From Algoriphagus antarcticus (GTDB lineage Bacteria; Bacteroidota; Bacteroidia; Cytophagales; Cyclobacteriaceae): a stretch of DNA of 64,000 bases. The position numbers and the translations under genes were made by a program. Position 1 is the stretch's first letter. Every line of letters begins with the position of its first letter. The DNA lies in contig NZ_MSSW01000053.1 of assembly GCF_002150685.1 (NCBI RefSeq), positions 1 through 64,000 of the forward strand, read 5' to 3'. The notes beneath the pieces were generated by a model. That model was given only the letters and a program-made list of their open reading frames with translations. It searched no databases and was not told the origin of the DNA. Below are positions 42,099-50,138 of this stretch, piece by piece.

Positions 42099-44435
42099 AT
42101 GAAAAAGTACTTTCTGAGCGCCCTGCTCACACTCATTCTATACAATTTTACCTCAGCTCAAACCTCTTCTGTCCTTTGGTACAATCAACCTGCAGTGGAA
42201 TGGGAAGAGGGTTTGCCTGTGGGAAATGGTCGACTTGGAGCGATGGTCATGGGCACACCAGGCCAAGAACATTTGCAGCTCAATGAGGATTCACTTTGGC
42301 CAGGGGGTTACGATGACTGGGGATTGGCAGACGGTAAAAGAGCCGATTTGGATCAAATCAGAGGGTATTTACTAGCTGGGGAAAACAAGAAAGCCGACTC
42401 ACTTTTGGTTCTAAAATTCTCCAGAAAAGGAGTAATACGATCTCATCAAACTATGGGAGATCTGTGGTTTGATTTCGAATTTAACGAAGTGGAAAATTAC
42501 AGACGTAGTCTAAATCTTGAAACAGCCACCGTATTGACTCAATTCATAAGTGAAGGCTTTGAAGTCAGTCAAGAAGTCATCGCCTCAGTTCCGGACGATG
42601 CCTTGATCATCCGGTTTAAAACAACTCACCCAAAAGGCTTCAACGGTAAAATCACTATGAGTCGCCCTGAGGACAATGGCTTTGCGACAGCAGAAACCAC
42701 AGCACTCAATGACCGACAGCTAGAGATGTCTGGCATGATCACACAGCGTGGCGGGCAACTGGATTCCAAGCCAATTAAGATTTTGAATGGGGTGAAATTC
42801 AGAACTTTGATTTTCGCCCAAAATCAAACAGGAGATATTTCCACTTCCGATTCTAGCTTGATTATATCAGGTGCAAAGGAATTCATGCTGAAGCTGGTCT
42901 CAGAGACATCCTTTTATCATGAGGATTTCGAATCAGAAACAGATCGCCAGCTGGAAAGAATTCAATTGAAAAGCTGGGGTGAAATCCTCCATGCGCACGA
43001 GAAAGAATATGCCTCATGGTTTGATCGCATGAGCTTGCATTTGGGTGCCGACAAATCAGATGACTTCGCTACTGATCAGCGAATTGAGCGGGTAAAAAAC
43101 GGAAAAGTTGATTTACACTTGGAAAAGCTTTTGTTCGATTATGGCAGATACTTGTTAATATCTTCCAGTCGGCCAGGCACCAATCCTGCAAACCTGCAAG
43201 GGCTTTGGAATGAGCACATCGCGGCTCCATGGAATGCTGATTATCATGTGAACATCAATCTACAGATGAATTATTGGCCGGCGGATGTCACCAATTTGAG
43301 TGAATTAAACCAGCCCCTTTTCGATTTCATTGACGGAGTAATAGAGAACGGAAAAAATGCTGCACGTGAGAATTTTGATATGGCTGGATCCATGGTTCCT
43401 CATACGACTGATCTCTGGCAGGTAGCTTTTTTACGCGCCGCCACAGCGTATTGGGGGAGTTGGATCGGTGCTGGAGGCTGGATAGGCAGACATTATTGGG
43501 ATCACTACTTATTTACTCAGGACCAGAAATTCCTCGAAGAGCGAGCCTATCCGGCACTGTCTGCCATCTCTGCCTTCTATTCCGATTGGCTCGTAGAATA
43601 TCCAAAAGACGGAAAGCTGGTCTCCTCTCCTTCCACTTCTCCAGAAAATCAGTTTATCAATGACCAAGGGGAAACAGTCGCATCTACGATGGGAGCAGCG
43701 ATGGATCAGCAGATTATCGCAGATGTTTTTAATAACTATTTGAAAACCTCTGAGATTCTTGGGAAAGAAACTCCACTACTTGAAAAGGTAAAGAGCCAAC
43801 TAGCAAACCTCCGTCCTGGAGTTCAGATTGCTGATGATGGAAGAATATTGGAATGGGACCAGCCCTATGAGGAAAACGAAAAAGGACATAGACACATGTC
43901 TCACTTGTATGCATTTCACCCAGGAGATGCCATTACGTCTAGTGCAACCCCCGAGGCATTTGCAGCAGTGCGCAAAAGTCTTGAATTCAGACTGGCGAAT
44001 GGCGGTGCCGGAACTGGCTGGTCACGTGCTTGGTTGATCAATTTCTCCGCAAGATTATTAGATGGTGAAATGGCTCATGAGCACATACAGAAGCTACTTT
44101 CCCAGTCTCTTTATCCAAACTTATTTGACGGGCATCCTCCTTTCCAGATTGATGGAAACTTTGGCTACACAGCTGGGGTAGCTGATATGCTCGTCCAATC
44201 CCATGAAACCGGAATGATTCGACTTTTGCCAGCCCTGCCAAAAGCCTGGGCAAATGGAAGCGTGAAAGGCCTGAAGGCGAGAGGAAACTATACCATCGAT
44301 ATGACTTGGCAGGACGGTGAGCTCAAAACCTATAGAATTCATGCGGGGAAAAGTGGCAGAATCTTGGTTTATTACGATGGATCTGAGCTGGACTTGGATC
44401 TAGAAAGAGGACAAAGCTTCGAGGTTGAATTGTAA
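42099..44435 (+). CDS. Glycoside hydrolase family 95, probable alpha-L-fucosidase
   Basis: A secreted 778-aa GH95 enzyme. The signal peptide (1-20) ends TSAQ. The N-terminal beta-domain begins LWYNQPAVEWEEGLPVGNGRLGAMVMG, a GH95 hallmark, with QLNEDSLWPGG just after. The (alpha/alpha)6 barrel carries WNADYHVNINLQMNYWPA (about 379-396) and the C-terminal region has DGNFGYTAGVADML. GH95 members cleave alpha-1,2-L-fucosyl or alpha-L-galactosyl residues with inversion, using an Asn-activated water and a Glu acid. It acts in the periplasm or at the surface. It stands alone, with no SusCD pair beside it. Confidence 0.94.
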   Translation: MKKYFLSALLTLILYNFTSAQTSSVLWYNQPAVEWEEGLPVGNGRLGAMVMGTPGQEHLQLNEDSLWPGGYDDWGLADGKRADLDQIRGYLLAGENKKADSLLVLKFSRKGVIRSHQTMGDLWFDFEFNEVENYRRSLNLETATVLTQFISEGFEVSQEVIASVPDDALIIRFKTTHPKGFNGKITMSRPEDNGFATAETTALNDRQLEMSGMITQRGGQLDSKPIKILNGVKFRTLIFAQNQTGDISTSDSSLIISGAKEFMLKLVSETSFYHEDFESETDRQLERIQLKSWGEILHAHEKEYASWFDRMSLHLGADKSDDFATDQRIERVKNGKVDLHLEKLLFDYGRYLLISSSRPGTNPANLQGLWNEHIAAPWNADYHVNINLQMNYWPADVTNLSELNQPLFDFIDGVIENGKNAARENFDMAGSMVPHTTDLWQVAFLRAATAYWGSWIGAGGWIGRHYWDHYLFTQDQKFLEERAYPALSAISAFYSDWLVEYPKDGKLVSSPSTSPENQFINDQGETVASTMGAAMDQQIIADVFNNYLKTSEILGKETPLLEKVKSQLANLRPGVQIADDGRILEWDQPYEENEKGHRHMSHLYAFHPGDAITSSATPEAFAAVRKSLEFRLANGGAGTGWSRAWLINFSARLLDGEMAHEHIQKLLSQSLYPNLFDGHPPFQIDGNFGYTAGVADMLVQSHETGMIRLLPALPKAWANGSVKGLKARGNYTIDMTWQDGELKTYRIHAGKSGRILVYYDGSELDLDLERGQSFEVEL

Positions 44436-44762
44436 AGACTCAAAATGTCATTAGACTATATGAATGTTCGCAATATTACACGTACAGTTTTGGAATCAAT
44501 GGTTGAGGTTCAATTTCGGCTAATCCCTCCGCCGCGGTGGAGGGCTAGGGGGATTTTTTCATTTGAAAACCGTAGATAATTTGGGTACGTGCAAGATCGC
44601 GGATAATCATATTAGACTATTCAAAAATCTGTTAATGCTCAAAATGGCAAAGCGAATCGCTAATTTATCTTGGATAAAATGACTGAATAGTAATTGATAA
44701 AAATTCAAGTTGTCAACCTTCCTGATAAAGTGTAAATTACTCCATCACTAAACCCGAAAACG
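44436..44762. other. Intergenic region, 327 bp
   Basis: Contains the GH95 terminator at 44522-44558 and the start region of the secreted 197-aa protein. The last 20 bp before that start (CACTAAACCCGAAAACG) resemble the leader of the PRC-barrel gene at 52759. No gene seen. Confidence 0.45.
44522..44558 (+). terminator. Terminator after the GH95 gene
   Basis: AATCCC (44522-44527) can pair with GGGATT (44550-44555), with CCCTCCGCC and GGTGGAGGG as an alternative inner stem, followed by a T-run to 44559. It lies about 90 bp past the stop. The CCTCCGCCGCGG motif also occurs near 32876. Confidence 0.6.
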
Positions 44763-45356
44763 ATGAAAACTTATCTTAGTGCACTAGTAGTCTTATTAGC
44801 TACTCTCCCAGCTTTTTCACAGAATGCCGTGATTCCTTCCAAAGAAATTCAAATCAAAACTGCAGTAATGGCTGCTCCCGATGAAAAGCAACAGGATGCA
44901 ACGGTTTTGGGCTACGATCAGAGTGGAGAGTTGGTAGAATTGAGAAAAGGTACAAATGGAATGATATGCCTAGCAGATGATCCTAATGGAAAAGGTTTCA
45001 GCGTTTCGTGCTACGCTACTGAATTAGAACCATTTATGGTAAGAGGCAGAGAACTTAAAAAAGAGGGAAAGGCATTTCAGGAGATCTTCGACACCAGAGA
45101 AGCTGAAGCTAAAAGTGGAAAACTCAAAATGCCTAAGGAAGGCGCTACTCTTTTTGTCTTAACAGCTGACGCTGAAAAGTACGATATCAATACTGGAGAA
45201 GTATCAGATACTTTTTTGAGATATGTGGTGTATTTACCCTGGGCTACCTCTGAGACTACCGGACTACCGCTAAAACCAAGCGCCCCTGGGATGCCTTGGA
45301 TCATGGATCCCGGTACACATAGGGCACATATCATGATTACACCTGCAAAAGATTAA
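44763..45356 (+). CDS. Secreted protein of unknown function
   Basis: A 197-aa protein with a Sec signal peptide (1-19, ending PAFSQ) and no other membrane segment. The mature part is mixed alpha/beta with KGTNGMICLADDPNG, a Cys pair (MICLADD and VSCYATE), and a C-terminal MPWIMDPGTHRAHIMI block that looks like a conserved core. I do not recognise the family, although similar secreted proteins occur in Bacteroidota. It is monocistronic. Its leader shares CACTAAACCC with the PRC-barrel gene leader, suggesting common regulation. Confidence 0.65.
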   Translation: MKTYLSALVVLLATLPAFSQNAVIPSKEIQIKTAVMAAPDEKQQDATVLGYDQSGELVELRKGTNGMICLADDPNGKGFSVSCYATELEPFMVRGRELKKEGKAFQEIFDTREAEAKSGKLKMPKEGATLFVLTADAEKYDINTGEVSDTFLRYVVYLPWATSETTGLPLKPSAPGMPWIMDPGTHRAHIMITPAKD

Positions 45357-45480
45357 TCTTTGACTAAGACTCATTTGATTTCTATTGGTGATTGTGCCCG
45401 ATAGTACATACATTTTAAAGCAAATTCCTTCAAAAACGGTTTTACTTTAGAAGTACGTCTCAATCTCAAAAAAACTGAAA

Positions 45481-46047
45481 ATGTCCTTTTTCACAGAGCA
45501 GATTTATAAAGACCTAGACTACACAAAGCTACCTCTTTCGATTTCAGAATATGAACACTGCACCTTTGATCAGTGCAATTTTTCTACCCTTGATTTAAGA
45601 GGGATACATTTTGAAAATTGCACATTCAGAAGCTGCGACTTGAGCAATGTAAAGGTACCTGATGTGTCTTTTCAGCATGTGAAATTTGAGCAGTGCAAGA
45701 TGTTGGGGATTCACTTTCATGCCAGCAATCCATTCTTATTGGAATTTATCTTCCAAAATTGCCAGCTTGACTATTGCAGTTTTTACAACCTGAAGATTAA
45801 AAAATCAAAGTTTATTAATTGTAGGCTCACTGAAGCTGACTTTACACAAGCTGATTTGACTGCCTCTGATTTTCAGGGTTCTGATCTCAGCGGTGCAATA
45901 TTTGACCGGACTATAACGGAGAAGGTAGATTTCAGAAATGCACTTCACTATTCTATTGATCCAGAAAGAAACAGAGTCAGAGGCGCTCGCTTCGACATGG
46001 ATGGATTGCCTGGATTGCTAGTGAAGTATGGAATTAAGGTCGGGTGA
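45481..46047 (+). CDS. Pentapeptide-repeat protein, Qnr-like
   Basis: A 188-aa protein made almost wholly of pentapeptide repeats (A/C-[D/N]-[L/F]-x-x), for example HFENCTFRSCDLSN, KFINCRLTEADFTQADLTASDF. This forms a right-handed quadrilateral beta-helix. Two features resemble the Qnr/MfpA group that mimics DNA and shields gyrase: a short loop between two coil runs and a C-terminal YSIDPERNRV...LPGLLVKYGIKV that is typical of Qnr-like dimers. Length is slightly under the usual 218 aa of Qnr. It may give low-level quinolone tolerance, or have another DNA-mimic role. It is cytoplasmic and monocistronic. Confidence 0.85.
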   Translation: MSFFTEQIYKDLDYTKLPLSISEYEHCTFDQCNFSTLDLRGIHFENCTFRSCDLSNVKVPDVSFQHVKFEQCKMLGIHFHASNPFLLEFIFQNCQLDYCSFYNLKIKKSKFINCRLTEADFTQADLTASDFQGSDLSGAIFDRTITEKVDFRNALHYSIDPERNRVRGARFDMDGLPGLLVKYGIKVG

Positions 46048-46072
46048 TCTTGGGTATTTTAAGTCTGGAATT

Positions 46073-46774
46073 CTATTGCCCTTTTTTGAAACTATATGAG
46101 AAAGGCGCCTTGTGTGAACCTCCAGAATAAAGCTTTTCGTGTCGTTCCAAGATATTCAGACCAAGCATTTTACGTTGAAAATTTGCTCTGTTTTGAGTTT
46201 CACCAAGAATGGCATCATACACTTGCTTCAGCTCTTTCATTGTAAATCGCTCAGGAAGTAGATTGAAGCTTAAGAGCTTTTGATCCAAGTGAGTACGCAA
46301 GTATTCAAGCGCCTTTTCTACAATCTCATTATGATCCATCATCAACTTTGGCAGCTGATCGAAGTCATACCACTTTATCGAATCTGACAACTCATCTGGC
46401 TTTGGCACCACATTCTCATAATTGATCAAGGCATAATAGCCTACCGTAATGAATCTACCAAGCAGCCAATGATTATCTAAAAAATATCCCTGCGCTTCTA
46501 GAATCGTTTGCATCACTTCAGGATTGAACCGCTCCATAGACCCAAAGGTGTGAAATTGCTCTAAGTAAATCTCGTCCAAACCTGTACGCTCAGATAACCC
46601 TCGGCTCACTGCAGCATCCAAGGGTTCATCCACTTTCACAAATCCTCCGGGCAAAGCGAAGGTTTGCATGTTATGGTATTCTAAAACCAAAATCTTGAGC
46701 TTTTCCCCAGAAAACCCAAAAATAACCGAGTCGTAAGAAATGTTTGAGAGGTATTCTTCTTTTGCTAAAGGCAT
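46073..46774 (-). CDS. Nudix-fold transcriptional regulator, NrtR-like
   Basis: A 233-aa protein from ATG 46774: an N-terminal Nudix fold (about 15-150) followed by a C-terminal winged helix (about 165-225, ERFTMKELKQVYDAILGE). This is the NrtR layout. The Nudix box reads GGFVKVDEPLDAAVSRGLSERTG, in which the REVxEE catalytic Glu pair is lost (RGLSER), so it likely senses a nucleotide-sugar-like ligand rather than cleaving one. It is divergent from the carboxylesterase gene with 89 bp between the starts, the usual place for the target operator. The frame is open 26 codons upstream with odd sequence. Confidence 0.85.
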   Translation of the reverse strand: MPLAKEEYLSNISYDSVIFGFSGEKLKILVLEYHNMQTFALPGGFVKVDEPLDAAVSRGLSERTGLDEIYLEQFHTFGSMERFNPEVMQTILEAQGYFLDNHWLLGRFITVGYYALINYENVVPKPDELSDSIKWYDFDQLPKLMMDHNEIVEKALEYLRTHLDQKLLSFNLLPERFTMKELKQVYDAILGETQNRANFQRKMLGLNILERHEKLYSGGSHKAPFSYSFKKGQ

Positions 46775-46863
46775 ATGCAAAACTATGAAATACTGGTATA
46801 AGAAATAGGATTTGCAAAAATAAGCATTTACTATTATGTCACTTAGAAACAATAATACTTCCC

Positions 46864-48507
46864 ATGAAACCTAACTCAAAATCTCTCCATATTTTTACAC
46901 TGGCACTTCTATTTGGAATATCAACCTCACTGAAAGCTCAAAACAATAATTCATTTGACGTGCAAACTAAAATCAAAAACGGAATGATTACGGGTTCATA
47001 CGACACCAAAACAACTATTCAAAAGTACTTTGGAATCCCCTTCGCGAAGCCTCCCGTGGGTGAACTTCGCTGGCAAGCGCCTCAGGCTCTGGACAATTGG
47101 TCTGGAGTAAAAGAAACCAAAAAATTTGGGCCAAGAGCTGTTCAAGCTCCGGTTTTTGGTGATATGGATTTCAAGTCTGATGGTATGAGTGAAGATTGCT
47201 TGTACTTGAATGTATGGACTCTTGCAGATCGAAACACCAAGGATTTACCGGTTTTGGTTTATTTCTATGGTGGTGGATTTGTGGCAGGGGATGGTTCAGA
47301 ACCGCGCTACAACGGTGAAGCTATGGCCAAAAAAGGGATCGTCGTCGTAACGGTGAACTATCGATTAAACATCTTTGGCTTCCTCGCTCATCCAGACTTG
47401 AGTGCTGAAGCACCATATAAAGCCTCCGGAAATTATGGGTTGCTGGATCAACTGGCTTCACTGAAATGGGTGAAGGAGAACATCGCGGCATTTGGTGGTG
47501 ACCCTAACAAAGTAACTATTGCAGGTGAATCTGCAGGTTCGATCTCCGTAAGTTATCAGATGGCCTCGCCCCTTTCCAAAGATTTATTCGCTGGTGCTAT
47601 CGGTGAGAGTGGTGCCGGGATAAACCCAACTTTGGCTCCTACCCCACTTGCGGAAGCAGAAAAAGAAGGATCTGAATTCGCTTCCAAAGCTGGAATTAAA
47701 AGCATTAAAGAATTCAGAGCACTTTCTACCAAGGATATTTACGAAATCTACAATGAGTCCAAGCGTTTTGGATTCCCAGTAGTTCTGGATGGCTATTTTC
47801 TTCCAAAAACTCTTCCTGAGATTTTCGAAGCTAGAGAGCAAGCGATGGTTCCACTACTGGCAGGTTGGAACTCTGCCGAAATGCCAGGCATGGCATTTAT
47901 GCAAGGTCAGCCTTATACTCCTGAAGCTTTCATTGCAAAGGTGAGTGAAACCTACCCAAATGATTATGAAGAAGTATTGAGACTTCATCCGCATGCTAAC
48001 GCAATGGAGGTAGAAAGATCAGCGACTAATTTGGCATCCGACAGATTTATTGCTTATTCTACTTGGAAATGGCTAGATCTGCATGCTAAAAATTCTGATC
48101 AGCCGGTTTACAGATACCTGTACAGCAAGCTACGTCCACCATTGAAGGATGCTAATTTAACCGCTGGACTTGCCGGAGGCACAATAGAAGGTGGTCCAAA
48201 AGCACCAGAGGCAATTGGTGCACCTCATGCTTGCGAAATAGAATATGCGTTGGGAAATCTACCTTTGGTGGATGTGTTTTCATGGACAGCTGATGATCAC
48301 ATAGTGTCAAAAACCTTTATGAATTACTTTGCCAATTTCATCAAAACCGGAAATCCTAATGGCGATGGACAGCCTGAATGGAATGGAATGAAAGGTGCTG
48401 ATGCTACTCCGCCAGTGATGGTGATCAATACTGAAAGCAAACTGGTCAAGACAACAGATGATGCCCGATATCACTTTCACGACAAATCATACGGTAACAT
48501 TAAATAA
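46864..48507 (+). CDS. Secreted type-B carboxylesterase
   Basis: A 547-aa alpha/beta hydrolase of the carboxylesterase family, with a signal peptide (about 1-25, ending LKAQ). Oxyanion motif YGGGFVAGDG (135-144), nucleophile Ser223 in GESAGS, a Glu in the GWNSAEMPGMAF region and His in GAPHACEIEYALG near 454. The family splits esters or amides; as one of several secreted sugar-acting enzymes here it may deacylate plant or algal polysaccharides, but this is inference. It is divergent from the NrtR-like gene, which probably controls it. Confidence 0.9.
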   Translation: MKPNSKSLHIFTLALLFGISTSLKAQNNNSFDVQTKIKNGMITGSYDTKTTIQKYFGIPFAKPPVGELRWQAPQALDNWSGVKETKKFGPRAVQAPVFGDMDFKSDGMSEDCLYLNVWTLADRNTKDLPVLVYFYGGGFVAGDGSEPRYNGEAMAKKGIVVVTVNYRLNIFGFLAHPDLSAEAPYKASGNYGLLDQLASLKWVKENIAAFGGDPNKVTIAGESAGSISVSYQMASPLSKDLFAGAIGESGAGINPTLAPTPLAEAEKEGSEFASKAGIKSIKEFRALSTKDIYEIYNESKRFGFPVVLDGYFLPKTLPEIFEAREQAMVPLLAGWNSAEMPGMAFMQGQPYTPEAFIAKVSETYPNDYEEVLRLHPHANAMEVERSATNLASDRFIAYSTWKWLDLHAKNSDQPVYRYLYSKLRPPLKDANLTAGLAGGTIEGGPKAPEAIGAPHACEIEYALGNLPLVDVFSWTADDHIVSKTFMNYFANFIKTGNPNGDGQPEWNGMKGADATPPVMVINTESKLVKTTDDARYHFHDKSYGNIK

Positions 48508-48555
48508 GGAAGCTGATTGCTTCCTTATTTAACTTATTGTGATTATACGGAATCT

Positions 48556-48664
48556 TGCCAGTAGAAAATTTATAGGATCAAAAATTCAAAGACACCTTGA
48601 ATTCTGGTTTGTTCCGGTCATCGGTCTTCCAACCCATTGACCAAAGAGAATTCGCTTACTGGCA
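48556..48664 (-). mobile_element. MITE-like dispersed repeat, copy C (inverted)
   Basis: TGCCAGTA (48556-48563) and TACTGGCA (48657-48664) bound a 109-bp element. The flanks (ATACGGAATCT before, GAAAAGCGTAC after) and the interior (CCGGTCATCGGTCTTCCAA) match copy A at 19710-19825 in reverse orientation. It lies between the carboxylesterase and GH140 genes. Confidence 0.7.
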
Positions 48665-48686
48665 GAAAAGCGTACATACATATAAC

Positions 48687-50129
48687 TTATTTATCATCTT
48701 TTATTTTATCTCTATCCTGAATCAAAAGCACCCAATCATCTTCTAATTCATTGGTTGGTGGCTGAAGGATTAGTGGACTAGAAGTGGAAAGTTTGGGAAT
48801 AGTCTTTCTTTTACCATTTCGTGGATTGTACCAAAAGCCTTGCAGCCTTTCTCCTGTCATTTCAGTTAAATCCAACTTAACCTCACGCGGTTTGGCCAAG
48901 TAAACTAAGACATATGAACCATCGTTGGCAATTGCTGCACGTATTTGGTCTTCATTCTCTGGGTTATCTGATAAGATCAATTCCTGATCAGAAACAATTT
49001 TTGTGAAATCTATTTGTTTGAAAAACCTCTTGAAATACTGCATTGATTCAGCTCCTGGTCGCCTGAGCGCCTTTTTCCAATCAGTAAGGGTAGGAATCAC
49101 AAAGGTCTCACCTTCCTTCTGCATCTGCCACACCGCATTATTGCCATAAGTAAACCCAGCAGCTCCAGCAAGCATATCCCAATAAGCAAGTACTCTTACA
49201 TCATATCCGCTGAAGAAGCCCTCAGGGAAAATGGTTTTATCCTTAATATTTCCACTATCATCTACCTGGTCTGCAAATTCTCCCGATTTGAAATCCATAT
49301 ACTCCCAAAATTTTACGGGAATATCTTCATAAGCAGGCTCCCCATCTACGGTTGGTTTTTGAGGTCTCAAACCAAGGTCTTTTTTCGCAAATCTGTACAC
49401 TTCTAAGAACCTTTTTTCATGTCCACTTTGATACATATTGAAGTCTAGCCAAGCAGGGTTGTCCAATACATCAGAACTGGAACTAAACCCACGAGGATGA
49501 TAAGTAATCAGATGGCTTCCCTGATCACCTTCATCTAATCCTCTGGCCATTGCATCCCAAATTTGGGCTACCTCATTATTAGCCACCAGACGATCCCCGC
49601 CTAAAATCCATACGAGGTTTTTATTTCTATACCTATTCCCCAAAAATCGTCCATAAGTCTCCGCGTTGGCGGCATTGAATATGATAGGCCCGGCACCGGG
49701 ATGCTTACTGAACACCTTATCACCCCAAGTGGGTAAAATGCCCATAGTCAAACCATGCTTATTAGCCTCATCAATAATAAAATCTACATGTGAAAAATAC
49801 GCTTCGTTTGGCTTGGTTGGATCCAAATCATGAAATGGCAGATCACCATTGGCATTTGGACTTCTCACGCCGTCTCTTTCTGCTAAAACAACCGCCTGAA
49901 TAACCGTAAAACCTTGTTTTGCACGGGTTTTTAAATAAAAAGTAGCTTCTTCCCTATCGAGTTTATGAAACAATTCCCAAGCAGTATCTCCAAGCCAAAA
50001 AAATGGCTCTCCAGCTGAATCTTCAAAGTATCTATTGTTGCTGGTGATCCGCAATTCTTGCGAATTCGCTACATTAAATAGGATTAAAAAGCATACAAGT
50101 AAAACTGAAATTCTTTTCATTTTTGTCAT
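48687..50129 (-). CDS. Glycoside hydrolase family 140 (DUF4038) protein
   Basis: A 480-aa secreted enzyme: signal peptide (about 4-23, ending NSQ), a (beta/alpha)8 domain of the DUF4038/GH140 apiosidase type (about 25-380, RYFEDSAGEPFFWLGDTAWEL, then FTVIQAVVLAERDG and VWILGGDRL), and a small C-terminal beta-sandwich (about 390-475, LTEMTGERLQGFWYNPRNGK) of the collagen-binding-like type found with it. GH140 enzymes trim apiose from rhamnogalacturonan II. The gene is followed by a MITE-like element and is preceded by the helicase gene with a 9-bp gap, so the two share a message. Confidence 0.88.
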   Translation of the reverse strand: MTKMKRISVLLVCFLILFNVANSQELRITSNNRYFEDSAGEPFFWLGDTAWELFHKLDREEATFYLKTRAKQGFTVIQAVVLAERDGVRSPNANGDLPFHDLDPTKPNEAYFSHVDFIIDEANKHGLTMGILPTWGDKVFSKHPGAGPIIFNAANAETYGRFLGNRYRNKNLVWILGGDRLVANNEVAQIWDAMARGLDEGDQGSHLITYHPRGFSSSSDVLDNPAWLDFNMYQSGHEKRFLEVYRFAKKDLGLRPQKPTVDGEPAYEDIPVKFWEYMDFKSGEFADQVDDSGNIKDKTIFPEGFFSGYDVRVLAYWDMLAGAAGFTYGNNAVWQMQKEGETFVIPTLTDWKKALRRPGAESMQYFKRFFKQIDFTKIVSDQELILSDNPENEDQIRAAIANDGSYVLVYLAKPREVKLDLTEMTGERLQGFWYNPRNGKRKTIPKLSTSSPLILQPPTNELEDDWVLLIQDRDKIKDDK

Positions 50130-50138
50130 TGGAATAAG

